Of a DNA stretch of 64,000 bases, positions 47,235 to 56,602 are shown in pieces. Below the pieces are notes generated by a model. That model worked only from the letters and a program-made list of their open reading frames with translations. It was not told the origin of the DNA and made no database searches. Every line of letters begins with the position of its first letter. Position 1 is the first letter of the stretch. The stretch lies in contig NZ_JACADJ010000001.1 of assembly GCF_013389365.1 (NCBI RefSeq), positions 1-64,000 on the forward strand, read 5' to 3'. Made by a program: the position numbers and the translations under genes. The DNA is from Desulfobacter latus. GTDB taxonomy: Bacteria > Desulfobacterota > Desulfobacteria > Desulfobacterales > Desulfobacteraceae.

Positions 47235-47597
47235 TTAATTACCCCGGGTAAGGGTAATTGGCCTGTGAGGGGACAATAAAACGGGGTGCTGCCACAGCAT
47301 CCTGCTAAGAGTATCATCTCGCATGACAGCCTGGTCACGCCCTAGGTTCAACCTAGACCGTTCACACCAGGGGGCGTCGGCTGAGACGACGCCCCCTATA
47401 AAAAAAGTCCGAACAAATGACGCACGAGGTTGCATAGAATATTTTGCAACAATTCCGGCTCGGACAGGGTTGAGTTCAATATACCTGTAAACTTCAAGTA
47501 AATACCTGTCGGATTGTATCAGAGAGGATTTATAACACCCCTCCCAAAGGGTTCCGGTACGCTTGTATTCATAATTAAAATATCGCTCTGACCCCAA
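47235..47597 (-). pseudogene. REP-associated tyrosine transposase (RAYT), truncated remnant
   Basis: The frame begins within the protein: YFNYEYKRTGTLWEG, SDRYLLEVYRYIELNPVRAG are hallmark segments of RAYT / Y1-type transposases that handle REP palindromes. The N-terminal part with the HUH motif and Tyr is missing, and after NPVRAGIVA the sequence turns into unrelated residues. Within that 3' part lies an 11-bp perfect hairpin AGGGGGCGTCG / CGACGCCCCCT (47369-47397), itself REP-like. The gene cannot be functional. The stretch 46995-47800 otherwise holds only the palindrome above. Confidence 0.7.
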
Positions 47598-47800
47598 TTA
47601 TCCTTTTTGTTATTGAACGCTTTTTTCTGGGAGGCCTTTATGATAGATTGTACTATTAGTCTCTACTCTGGCGGGCGGCGTGGATAATTTCTATGCGTCT
47701 GCATTTATCGCTCTTGTGGAAAGAAGCCGATAACAACAGACAGTGGAACGAAATGTCCAGTAAAAAAAACGTGAAAGAATAGAAATTGCGGGAGCTGAAA

Positions 47801-50524
47801 ATGCAAAAGTTTCCTGAAAAATCATGGCATAGTCTGGCATCAACTGATGCGGTTTCCATATTTGAATCTCATGAATCAAAAGGGCTGAGTGAACAGGAGG
47901 CAACCGATCGCGCCGAACAATTCGGCCTCAATGCGCTTTCACACGCTAAGGGGCAAGGCGCGGTTACCCGGTTTTTGTTACAATTCAAACAACCGCTTGT
48001 CATAATACTTTTAATCGCTGCGTTGATTACCTTGTTTCTGGCGGAATATATTGATGCCGGGGTTATCTTTGCCGTGGTCGTTGTCAATGCCGTTATCGGC
48101 TTTATCCAGGAGGATAAAGCAATGAAGGCGATTGAGGCGCTGTCTCACGCGATGACCAGTGAAGCCATCGTCATAAGAAATGGAGAAAAAAAACGGATTG
48201 CGTCTGAGTACCTGGTCCCCGGCGATTTGATTTTGCTTCAATCCGGCGATAAGGTGCCGGCGGACCTGCGCCTCATTCAAACCCGGGAGCTACAGATAGA
48301 TGAAAGCGCTCTGACCGGAGAAAGCGTGCCGGTTCAAAAAGACGAGAGCATGCTCGAAGAAGACATCGTCATTGGTGACCGGCGAAACATGGCCTATTCC
48401 TCCACCTTGGTAACCTTCGGCAGCGGTCGTGGTCTTGTTGTCGCAACGGGTGATAACACAGAGATCGGTCGAATTAATCAGCTTATTGCCGCGGCAGATA
48501 TATTGGAAACACCCCTGACCCGGAAAATCCATCACTTTTCCGGTATCCTGCTTTATGCCATTCTGGCCATGGCCGCCCTGACTTTTTTTATCGGCATAAT
48601 GCGTGGCCAGGACTTGGTGGAGATATTTATGGCTTCGGTTGCCCTGGCGGTCGGCGCCATTCCCGAGGGGCTGCCTGCAGCTATCACGATCACCCTGGCC
48701 ATTGGCGTATCAAGGATGGCCAAACGCCACGCCATCATCCGCAAACTTCCCGCTGTAGAGACGTTAGGCTCCACCATGATCATCTGCTCGGATAAAACCG
48801 GCACCCTGACCCAAAACCAGATGACGGTTCAAGATGTCGTGGCGGGTGGGCAACACTATGCAATATCCGGCATCGGTTACCATGCTGACGGCAAAATTAC
48901 ACCTGTGGCTGATTCGTTGGATACGACTGCCAATTATTCGCTGCAGATGCTCTTGAAAGCCGGTTTGCTATGCAATGACGCCACCCTGAGAAAGGACGGC
49001 AAAGGCTGGCGTGTGGAAGGCGACCCTACCGAGGGCGCATTGATCGTATCTGCGATGAAGGCAGGCTATGATTCGCGTACACTGGAACAGGAAATGCCGC
49101 GGCTGGATACCATTCCATTTGAGTCCGCCCGCCAGTATATGGCCACCCTTCATGATCAGGGTGAAGGAAAACCCAGATTACTCCTGATCAAAGGCTCCAT
49201 AGAAAGTATCTGTGTGGATTGCGCAACCATCATGGGGCCGGACGGCGAACCTGATATACCGGACCCGGGAGCCATTGCAGACTGGGTTGAATCAATGGGT
49301 GAAAAAGGCCTGAGGGTACTGGCCTTTGCACAAAAAGAGATGCCTCCCGACACCACCCGGATCACCCATGCGGATGTAGAAGCGGATATCCTTTTCATCG
49401 GCCTTCAGGGGATGATCGACCCACCCCGGCAGGAAGCGGTAGAAGCGGTTGCTGCGTGCCAGGCGGCGGGCGTCCGTGTAAAAATGATCACCGGCGATCA
49501 TGCTGTTACTGCCGGTGCGATTGCCCGTCAAATTGGGCTGTGCGGTGACACGTGTTCATATCATACCCGGGAGGTGCTGACAGGCCGTGATATCGGAGAA
49601 CTGGATGAAGCGCAATTGAAGGACGTGGCTGAAGATACGGCTGTGTTTGCCCGTGTATCACCGGAACAAAAGCTGCGCCTGGTTGAGGCCCTGCAGAGAA
49701 AGGACTATGTGGTGGCCATGACCGGCGATGGTGTTAACGATGCCCCCGCCTTACGCCAGGCTGATATCGGGGTGGCCATGGGTCTCACAGGTACCGAGGT
49801 ATCCAAAGAGTCCGCCGATATGATACTGACCGATGACAACTTCGCGAGCATTGAGGCCGCTGTGGAAGAGGGTCGCGGGATATTTGATAATTTAATCAAA
49901 TTCATTACCTGGACCTTGCCCACCAACGGCGGTGAAGGTTTAGTCATTCTTATTGCCATTCTGCTTGGCACAAGGCTGCCTATACTGCCCTTGCAGATTC
50001 TCTGGATCAATATGACCACGGCCCTGCTGATGGGGTTAATGCTGGCCTTTGAACCCAAAGAGAAAGGTATCATGCTGCGCCCACCGAGGGATCCTTCCAT
50101 GCCGATTCTCACTGCGCCTTTGATCGTACGTATTTTCATGGTTAGTTTGCTGCTTGTGATCGGGGCATTTGGCCTGTTCAAACTCGAACTGGTGCTTACC
50201 GGTGGTAATGAAACCCTGGCCCGGACCCTGGCCGTCAATGTTTTTGTGTTTGGTGAGATGTTTTACCTTTTCAACTGCCGTTCCATGACGCATCCGGTCT
50301 GGAGACTGGGGCTGTTCAGCAACCCGCTGCTCTGGGTCGGCGTGGGGATCATGATTATCATGCAATTGATCTATACGTATCTGCCGGTTTTTAATACCAT
50401 CTTTCAGAGCGCACCGATGGGTTTTAAAGAATGGGGACTTGTCTTAACAAACAGTTCGCTGATTTTTATTCTGGTTGAAATTGAAAAAAAGATCAGCCGT
50501 AAACATTCTGAAGTAAATCGATAG
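47801..50524 (+). CDS. P-type cation ATPase, P2A (calcium/PMR1-like) type
   Basis: About 907 residues in the inner membrane. It has the N-terminal cation ATPase domain, actuator TGES (DESALTGESVPV), the PEGLPA motif in transmembrane helix 4, phosphorylation site SDKTGTLTQNQMT, nucleotide-binding KGSIE and hinge TGDGVNDAPAL, and a C-terminal helical bundle. The PEGLPA motif and length fit Ca2+/Mn2+ or related pumps. TTG 47786 opens the frame, but ATG 47801 with GGGAG in front is preferred. The exact ion is not decidable from the motifs alone. Confidence 0.88.
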   Translation: MQKFPEKSWHSLASTDAVSIFESHESKGLSEQEATDRAEQFGLNALSHAKGQGAVTRFLLQFKQPLVIILLIAALITLFLAEYIDAGVIFAVVVVNAVIGFIQEDKAMKAIEALSHAMTSEAIVIRNGEKKRIASEYLVPGDLILLQSGDKVPADLRLIQTRELQIDESALTGESVPVQKDESMLEEDIVIGDRRNMAYSSTLVTFGSGRGLVVATGDNTEIGRINQLIAAADILETPLTRKIHHFSGILLYAILAMAALTFFIGIMRGQDLVEIFMASVALAVGAIPEGLPAAITITLAIGVSRMAKRHAIIRKLPAVETLGSTMIICSDKTGTLTQNQMTVQDVVAGGQHYAISGIGYHADGKITPVADSLDTTANYSLQMLLKAGLLCNDATLRKDGKGWRVEGDPTEGALIVSAMKAGYDSRTLEQEMPRLDTIPFESARQYMATLHDQGEGKPRLLLIKGSIESICVDCATIMGPDGEPDIPDPGAIADWVESMGEKGLRVLAFAQKEMPPDTTRITHADVEADILFIGLQGMIDPPRQEAVEAVAACQAAGVRVKMITGDHAVTAGAIARQIGLCGDTCSYHTREVLTGRDIGELDEAQLKDVAEDTAVFARVSPEQKLRLVEALQRKDYVVAMTGDGVNDAPALRQADIGVAMGLTGTEVSKESADMILTDDNFASIEAAVEEGRGIFDNLIKFITWTLPTNGGEGLVILIAILLGTRLPILPLQILWINMTTALLMGLMLAFEPKEKGIMLRPPRDPSMPILTAPLIVRIFMVSLLLVIGAFGLFKLELVLTGGNETLARTLAVNVFVFGEMFYLFNCRSMTHPVWRLGLFSNPLLWVGVGIMIIMQLIYTYLPVFNTIFQSAPMGFKEWGLVLTNSSLIFILVEIEKKISRKHSEVNR

Positions 50525-50564
50525 TTGTTACAACGAGAAATAAATAAAACAAGGAAGCTGAAAA

Positions 50565-50933
50565 ATGGAACTTAAATCTTATTTTGAGAGTACGGACGGA
50601 ACAGGTATTTTATCAACGGCAGACAGCAATGGTAATGTCGATGCGGCTATTTATTCACGGCCTCATTTTTTGGAAGATAAGATTGCATTTATAATGCGGG
50701 ATCGCTTAACGCACAAAAACCTTGAGTCCAACCCCCATGCCGTCTATCTGTTCATAGAAAACGGGCCGGGCTACAAGGGGAAGAGAATCTATTTGACTAA
50801 GGTCAAAGAAGAGAAAAATTCAGAGCGGATCGCTTCTCTGAAACGCAGGCAAAAAGATTCAAATCCTGATGAGGATAAATTCCTTGTATTCTTTGAATTT
50901 AATCGTGAACGACCTCTGGTTGGTGATCATTAG
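50565..50933 (+). CDS. Pyridoxamine 5'-phosphate oxidase-like flavin-binding family protein
   Basis: A 122-residue small beta-barrel protein of the PNPOx-like superfamily: GILSTADSNGNVDAAIYSRP, IAFIMRDRLTHKNLESNPHA and YLFIENGPGYKGKRIYL follow the pattern of FMN-binding stress-type members. The substrate is unknown. It follows the P-type ATPase by 40 bases and precedes an unknown gene by 15, so all three may be one transcript. GGAAG precedes the ATG. Confidence 0.75.
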   Translation: MELKSYFESTDGTGILSTADSNGNVDAAIYSRPHFLEDKIAFIMRDRLTHKNLESNPHAVYLFIENGPGYKGKRIYLTKVKEEKNSERIASLKRRQKDSNPDEDKFLVFFEFNRERPLVGDH

Positions 50934-50948
50934 CCCGCCTGTTTAAAA

Positions 50949-51911
50949 ATGAATGTGATCAATATTGGCTTTTCGATTCATCGGCCGGAAATGATTCCGA
51001 TCACCGAAAAGATAATGGGGCAGCATGATATTATTTACTTAGAGGAGCCGCCTGACAGCCATTTTACAGAAATGTTGAACGGGACCCTTGGGGTAGATGA
51101 CTATCTGCTGCCAATGGATCTGGAATATCCAGAGTTCAGCCGGGCCATGTGCCACCTGGAAAGAATTCTGTTTAAAAATGGGAAACAACTGTTTCAGGCA
51201 GATCCATTTGTCGAGGCATTATTGTTGATTCATGACTCATTTGCAGAAGGTAAGCGTCCCGAGGACTTGGATAAAGGGTCCATGTTGTACTATGTTTATT
51301 TGGCTGAACGAGACGCTACCGGCGCGTTATTGCATTTTTATAAAACATCTGTTGCCGGTACGTTTGAAAAAACAACTGCTGCTGTTAAAAACTTTGCACG
51401 GGCAGATGCCGCACGTTTGAGATTGCGTGATTCACTTAGAGCCCAGGAGATCGTCCGAGATATAAAAAATGGCGGCAATATTTTTATTGAGGCCGGAATG
51501 ATACATTATTCGATCTATCGGAGAATTTGGAAAGAACTCAAAAACACCTTTATTGTTCGACCACTGTTTTTGAATCGTATTCTAATGCCGAAAAATAATT
51601 CATACCAAGGCCTTTACAGTCCTGGTGATTTGTTGACCCTGGCATATGTGTTCCACCCCGGACTGAACAAAGACAAATGGGCGTCTCTTCTGGCGGCACG
51701 TTCAATTGTTTATTCAAAAATAATTCAAAAAGAGGAAAATCAACAGGACGCAGATAGCTTTTTCCATTTAAAAAATGAAAGTGATTGTATTGGCATTTGC
51801 AGAATGCTTAACATGGGCGATTGCCAATATCTTTACCCGATTATTCGAAAGAGAAAAACAATGGATTCCTTTAATATTGTCAGGGAATACATAGAAAAGA
51901 ATAAGATTTAA
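50949..51911 (+). CDS. Unidentified 320-residue protein
   Basis: No family is recognised with confidence. The segment GGNIFIEAGMIHYSIYRRI is reminiscent of the EAG..H motif of the TraB/Tiki/ChaN-like superfamily, and the N-terminus MNVINIGFSIHRPEMIPI is compatible with such a fold, but this is a weak likeness. There is no signal peptide or transmembrane segment. It lies 15 bases after the PNPOx-like gene and ends the cluster. GTTTAAAA before the ATG offers no clear ribosome binding site. Confidence 0.55.
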   Translation: MNVINIGFSIHRPEMIPITEKIMGQHDIIYLEEPPDSHFTEMLNGTLGVDDYLLPMDLEYPEFSRAMCHLERILFKNGKQLFQADPFVEALLLIHDSFAEGKRPEDLDKGSMLYYVYLAERDATGALLHFYKTSVAGTFEKTTAAVKNFARADAARLRLRDSLRAQEIVRDIKNGGNIFIEAGMIHYSIYRRIWKELKNTFIVRPLFLNRILMPKNNSYQGLYSPGDLLTLAYVFHPGLNKDKWASLLAARSIVYSKIIQKEENQQDADSFFHLKNESDCIGICRMLNMGDCQYLYPIIRKRKTMDSFNIVREYIEKNKI

Positions 51912-52108
51912 CCGGCAAAGGTTTTTATTCCGATCATGGGCCTTATTCAATTATCTGCTTGGTTGCACTCAATCGTATCAGAAAACTTGTAAATTCAAAA
52001 AAGGAATTTTGAAGACCGGCAAAAAGACAAACCTTGTGTAAATTTTATTGTTTCCATGGCCCTTAATGAACCATCAGTACTCTCTTACTCTCTACCCCGA
52101 TGTCAGAG

Positions 52109-53911
52109 CTAAGCTTTATTTAAGCAACATTTTTTGTATTTTTTACCACTGCCACAAGGGCACGGGTCATTTCTTCCTATTTTTTTGGATTTTTTTTGAA
52201 ATAAAATTCCTTTTCCTTTATTCTTACTATCTCCCATATTACTGAAAATATCACTCATTTTTTTTGCCCTTAATGCTTTTTGTTTCTCTGCTTCTCTTCG
52301 TTCTGCTCTAATTGCTGGGAGTTCTGGAATATCCGTATTATGAAGCAAACTCAGGCATTCTAACGGACTACCAACATCATCGGCATTATTTTCATTGTTA
52401 TAAATATCTTGCAGAACGGCGATTCCCCTGTGGTCACCAATCCCCTGCAAACAATAGGCAAACATCTCGTAAGAGTCTACTTCACTATTCTCGTCGTTCC
52501 ATGTTTCCATGATCAGGTTAAACGATTCAGAATATGGAAGATGTTCAAGAATCGAAAAAAGTTCCCACTCTTTAATTTCATTATTCTGTGCGGCATTTAA
52601 AATTAATTCATCCGCTGACTCGTCCAAAGCATTTAAGGCTGTTATGGCCATTCCATAAATATAATCCAGACTGTCAGCATCCTTTAAAACACGGATCAAA
52701 TCAGGTACAAAATCTTTTTTACCGATCCGACCCATGATTTTTACAATCTCAATGTCGCCCCAGGTATTCAAATCGTCTGTTAAGGCCGCTTTTAATTCAT
52801 CGACAGGAGCAATATCAACTATTTTTTGAGACAATTCGTCCGGCAATTTTGAGCCGGTATTTTGTATGGCCAAGATTAAGCCGGAGCTGTCTTTGTCTTC
52901 CATTAACGCTTTTACATAAGCATTTCGTTCTATAATAGTGTAGTACACTGACAGTGCCAAACCAATTAAGGCCTCTATATCTTCAAAATTCTTAGATGTC
53001 CTGAGTTTATGCCATAAAGCCGGTTGTTTTGATAATTCTTTAAATAAAAATACGCCTGCAGAATCTATATTAAAAAATTTTTGGATGTCACCAGGTACGG
53101 TTTTGTCCGGATATCGTTTTTGTTTGATATTTTCGGTTTCAAACAGCAGGGTTTTAATCAGTTCATGGTATTGTTTTTTCGTGATTAAAGAATTCGTCTT
53201 ATCTTTTATCTCTTGCGCAATGGATAGATGATCATTTCTGTTAAAAAAGAGATCAAAAACCGCCACTGAATCTTTAATAATGCTTTTACTTCCCAGGTTC
53301 TGGGTTAAATCATTAAAATAATCACGGGCACACAAATAATTTACGAGCGCTTTTAACAAAGCGTGTTCTATACCTTTTCCTTTTTTTACAGGGTTCAGAA
53401 TGCTATCTATGATCCAGGTAATATCCTCCTGATGATCATGCCTCAACAAATTCAAAGCAGCATCACCTTGAAGCATGGGATCTTGAATCTGCTTTACAGC
53501 GGAAATTAATGTCTCTCTTGCGGTCTCTTTATGGATACTTCCTAAGTAATTAAAAATCCCCAACAATGAATTAGTGTTTGGATTATTTGACAATGATTCA
53601 ATGATCTTTTCCAAAGCAGGCTCATATTTCATCTTTGATAATGCCAGAACACAATTGGATGGAATATTCCCCGAATCATTCAAAAAGCTATTCAAAATAG
53701 CCGGAGCATGTTGGACGGCTTGATGTTTAGCAAGATACTTTGGTGCCATACATGCCAGGTGCGAATCCTCATCCGAGATTAATCTGCTGACTTCGTCAGT
53801 ATATCTATTCGGATATTGTTTTTCTATGGCCTCAAAAGCCCATTTCCTGACAAGGCGATTGTCATGGGAAAGAAACTTTACGTAATCTTCATAATTCCAT
53901 AATCTATCCAT
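52109..53911 (-). CDS. HEAT-repeat protein with C-terminal SEC-C zinc motif
   Basis: A 600-residue soluble protein built of helical repeats resembling HEAT/PBS-lyase repeats ([45 protein letters not shown]), ending in a classic SEC-C motif [18 protein letters not shown] that binds zinc. Such proteins are scaffolds or degradation adaptors; the SEC-C motif occurs in SecA and in many stress proteins. Base composition is AT-rich compared with flanking operons. GGAG precedes the ATG. It stands alone next to a dispersed repeat. Confidence 0.8.
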   Translation of the reverse strand: MDRLWNYEDYVKFLSHDNRLVRKWAFEAIEKQYPNRYTDEVSRLISDEDSHLACMAPKYLAKHQAVQHAPAILNSFLNDSGNIPSNCVLALSKMKYEPALEKIIESLSNNPNTNSLLGIFNYLGSIHKETARETLISAVKQIQDPMLQGDAALNLLRHDHQEDITWIIDSILNPVKKGKGIEHALLKALVNYLCARDYFNDLTQNLGSKSIIKDSVAVFDLFFNRNDHLSIAQEIKDKTNSLITKKQYHELIKTLLFETENIKQKRYPDKTVPGDIQKFFNIDSAGVFLFKELSKQPALWHKLRTSKNFEDIEALIGLALSVYYTIIERNAYVKALMEDKDSSGLILAIQNTGSKLPDELSQKIVDIAPVDELKAALTDDLNTWGDIEIVKIMGRIGKKDFVPDLIRVLKDADSLDYIYGMAITALNALDESADELILNAAQNNEIKEWELFSILEHLPYSESFNLIMETWNDENSEVDSYEMFAYCLQGIGDHRGIAVLQDIYNNENNADDVGSPLECLSLLHNTDIPELPAIRAERREAEKQKALRAKKMSDIFSNMGDSKNKGKGILFQKKSKKIGRNDPCPCGSGKKYKKCCLNKA

Positions 53912-53931
53912 TATTACTCCTTTTCGTTTTT

Positions 53932-54012
53932 TAAATTAGCGCCCTTTGGGCGGGCTATTAGGTGCTGGGTACTGGGTGCTGGGTGCTGGGAAATGGAAAT
54001 TCCTATACTCTA
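53932..54012 (-). repeat. Dispersed ~80-bp repeat, copy 2
   Basis: Reverse complement of 8892-8971, with an extra CCCAGTA heptamer unit and a few changes. It fills the gap between the HEAT/SEC-C gene start and the metal permease stop. Its presence at two unrelated loci in opposite orientation shows a dispersed element. Confidence 0.8.
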
Positions 54013-54059
54013 AATTTATATCATGCCCCTTCGAATTTCTTCCCAATTTTTCACAATCA

Positions 54060-55331
54060 CTAGGGTATTTTTGCTGGAATTTCTTTTCCATGGGGACCCG
54101 TTTTGGGACTGCCTAATTTTTTATCCAGGTAGGCCGAAGTCTGGGCCTGGTCCAGATGTTCAAGCCTGTGGGCGATGGAATGAACCTCTGTTTCCGGGGT
54201 GCCGATGCTCTCAAGGTAGGACTCCCACAACCGGTGCGCCCGCAGGACGGTATGAGCCTCTTTGTAACCCTTGTCTGTCAGGGCATAGTCCTGATTCTGC
54301 TGGGTGAGCAGGCCATCCTGGGTCATTCGTTTTAAAACCTTGACCAGATTTTTTCCTTGAACTGCATATTTTCGAATGATGTCGACAGACGCCGGTTTTT
54401 TGTTGCGCAGCACCGTGGTCAGGACATCCTCCACCGCCTGCTGGGGAACGAGGTTGCGCAGCCGCATCCACCTGAAAAACAAGCCGTATTTAGGCGCAAC
54501 GAACAGTACCACCAAAAACTGGAGGGTGCAAAATAGCATAATCGCACCACCACCGGCGGAATCCAGCCAGACGCAAAGGTAAAGCCCGCCCACCACGGAT
54601 GTTACCCCGAACAGGGCGGAAAGCGCCATCATTTTGTCCAGGCGATCACAGAGCAGGTAGGCGGTCGCGGCCGGTGTGATTAAAAGCCCGACCACCAGGA
54701 TCACCCCGACCATACTTACGGCCGAGACCACCACCAGGGAAACACAGGTGGTGAGCAGATAATCCAAAAGCACCACAGGTAGCCCGATTGATGCGGCCAT
54801 GACCGGATCAAAGGTGGCCAATTGGAAATGCCTGAAGAAAAGGATGAGAACGCTAAGTACGCCTGCGCCCACAAAGGCGGATACCCAAAGATCAATGTCA
54901 GCCACCCCCAGGATGTCCCCCATGATGAAATGCATCAGATCAATGTGGATATAATGCCTGAAAATAGAAACCGCCACCACGCCCAAAGCAAAAATACCCG
55001 TGTACATGATTCCGATGGCTGTGTCCTCCTTTACCCTTGAAATTCTGGAGACAAATGAAATCAGAGCCACGGTGGTCACAGCCGCAATGAGCGACCCCAA
55101 AAGCATGCCCGGCGCATGGGCTTCCAGGCCAAAGGCAAGCTTCATAAACAGATATCCGCCGGCGACGCCTGCGATCATGGCATGGGAGAGGGCATCGCCT
55201 AGAAAAGCCATGCGCCGAAGCACCACAAGAGATCCCACAACCCCTGCTACCATGGCAATAATAGAGCCGCCGATCAGCGCCTTTTGAAAGTAAGTTTCCG
55301 TCAGCGGGGCATAAAAAAGGTCAAGCATCAA
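54060..55331 (-). CDS. Metal ABC transporter permease fused to a DtxR-like domain
   Basis: A 423-residue protein. Residues 1-280 are an ABC-3 family permease (GDALSHAMIAGVAGGYL, helices throughout, LLITPAATAYLLCDR) of zinc/manganese importers. From about 290 to 400 there is a DtxR/MntR-type domain: a winged-helix segment (DIIRKYAVQGKNLVKVLKRM, LTDKGYKEA) and the dimerisation part with AHRLWESYL and HSIAHRLEHLD. The fusion could sense cytosolic metal and gate transport. It overlaps the ATPase gene by 4 bases. Metal specificity is not decidable. Confidence 0.82.
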   Translation of the reverse strand: MMLDLFYAPLTETYFQKALIGGSIIAMVAGVVGSLVVLRRMAFLGDALSHAMIAGVAGGYLFMKLAFGLEAHAPGMLLGSLIAAVTTVALISFVSRISRVKEDTAIGIMYTGIFALGVVAVSIFRHYIHIDLMHFIMGDILGVADIDLWVSAFVGAGVLSVLILFFRHFQLATFDPVMAASIGLPVVLLDYLLTTCVSLVVVSAVSMVGVILVVGLLITPAATAYLLCDRLDKMMALSALFGVTSVVGGLYLCVWLDSAGGGAIMLFCTLQFLVVLFVAPKYGLFFRWMRLRNLVPQQAVEDVLTTVLRNKKPASVDIIRKYAVQGKNLVKVLKRMTQDGLLTQQNQDYALTDKGYKEAHTVLRAHRLWESYLESIGTPETEVHSIAHRLEHLDQAQTSAYLDKKLGSPKTGPHGKEIPAKIP

Positions 55332-56089
55332 TTTTCCTCCTTTTTCACCACATCTTTGAAAATTTTAAGCTTCCCCTCGTAGACCTGACTGAGCAAGTCC
55401 TCATTAAGTACCATATAGGGTTCTCCATATGCGTAGAGGCGCTGCTTGATGAGCAGCAGTTTGTCAAAATATTCTGCTGCTGTGGACAGATCATGATGGA
55501 CCACCACCAGGGTTTTGCCTGACCTTTTGGCCCTTTCCAGCACTTCCAGGATTGCCCTTTCTGTTGATGCATCCACCCCGGCAAAGGGTTCGTCCAGCAG
55601 CAGGATATCACTGCCCTGGGCCAGGGCCCGGGCCATGAAGACCCGCTGCTGCTGGCCGCCGGAAAGCTCTCCGATCTGGCGGTGGGCAAAGTCGGTCATG
55701 CGCACCATGTCAAGGGCTTCCATGGCAGCATCCCTGTCTTTTTTTCGTGGAGACGTGTACCAGGGGATTTTCTGGAACCGCCCCATAAGGGCCACCTCCC
55801 GAACCGTGATGGGAAAATCCCAGTCCACAGCCCCCCGCTGGGGAACATAGGCGACCCGGCCTTTGGCGTTTTTAACGTGGGTGCCCTGGATTTTTACGGT
55901 GCCGAGATCGGGCTTTACAAAGCCTAAAATCGCCTTGATAAAGGTGGATTTCCCTGCGCCGTTGGGGCCGATGACACCCACCAGCTGATCTGCCTCAATT
56001 TTTACGTTCACATCCAAAAGCGCAGGCTTTGCATTGTAGCTGACAGTAAGATGGGCCACTTCTATGGCAAAGGACGTTTCCTTAATCAT
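55328..56089 (-). CDS. Metal ABC transporter ATP-binding protein (ZnuC/MntB type)
   Basis: A 253-residue ATPase with Walker A GPNGAGKST (about 42-50), signature LSGGQQQRVFMARAL (about 144-158) and Walker B ILLLDEPFAGVD. The switch His is in VVVHHDLS. It powers the metal importer with the neighbouring permease. It overlaps the small exported gene by 8 bases and the permease by 4. VPQRGAVDWDFPITV is typical for Mn/Zn ABC ATPases. Confidence 0.9.
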   Translation of the reverse strand: MIKETSFAIEVAHLTVSYNAKPALLDVNVKIEADQLVGVIGPNGAGKSTFIKAILGFVKPDLGTVKIQGTHVKNAKGRVAYVPQRGAVDWDFPITVREVALMGRFQKIPWYTSPRKKDRDAAMEALDMVRMTDFAHRQIGELSGGQQQRVFMARALAQGSDILLLDEPFAGVDASTERAILEVLERAKRSGKTLVVVHHDLSTAAEYFDKLLLIKQRLYAYGEPYMVLNEDLLSQVYEGKLKIFKDVVKKEEN

Positions 56090-56591
56090 GAACCTCCTCC
56101 TTGTGGGCAGCCAGGGAAAAACTTACGGTGCCGGCCACCACAGACCCTGAACTGCCCCATACGGTCTGGTCAACCACAGGGCCGCCCCGATCTAAAAGCC
56201 GGACCCGCAGGCCATGGTCCAGATCGGTTTCAGCCATGGGCGGGCTTGCCTTGACATAAAATTCATTAAAGCCCTGGGACAGGTTTAGATTTTTCGTAAT
56301 TCGGATCACCTGCCCCCTTTTGATTTGCTCAGCATTCACCTCCAGGAGCCGGCCATTGAGGCGGATTTCAAGGCCTGGGGGTTGTGATGCATCATCGTCC
56401 AGGGCTAGGGCAAAGGGGTCTTTTTCAATGGAAAAGCTTGGGGTGATCTCCAGCACATAACTGCCGCTGAGCACCTTTGGTGCTGCCGGCTGGGCAGGGC
56501 CTTGGGGCAGGGCGGCATCCCGCTGGGTTGTATACCCCCACAATCCCCCTACAAAAACAATCCAAATTAAACCGGTAAGTAAAAAACGCAT
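56082..56591 (-). CDS. Unidentified exported/membrane-anchored protein in the metal ABC operon
   Basis: A 169-residue protein with an N-terminal hydrophobic helix (RFLLTGLIWIVFVGGLWGY) and a periplasmic beta-rich domain. It is not recognised. Its place between the binding protein (11 bases) and the ATPase (8-base overlap) links it to metal uptake, perhaps as a periplasmic accessory subunit. There is no His-rich stretch or obvious metal motif. Confidence 0.6.
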   Translation of the reverse strand: MRFLLTGLIWIVFVGGLWGYTTQRDAALPQGPAQPAAPKVLSGSYVLEITPSFSIEKDPFALALDDDASQPPGLEIRLNGRLLEVNAEQIKRGQVIRITKNLNLSQGFNEFYVKASPPMAETDLDHGLRVRLLDRGGPVVDQTVWGSSGSVVAGTVSFSLAAHKEEVHD

Positions 56592-56602
56592 ATAACACAG
56601 GC

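Noticed and set aside
46920-47600. tRNA-Glu as an integration site of a genomic island
   Set aside because: No integrase gene and no direct repeat of the tRNA 3' end were seen; only a palindrome and a RAYT remnant follow.
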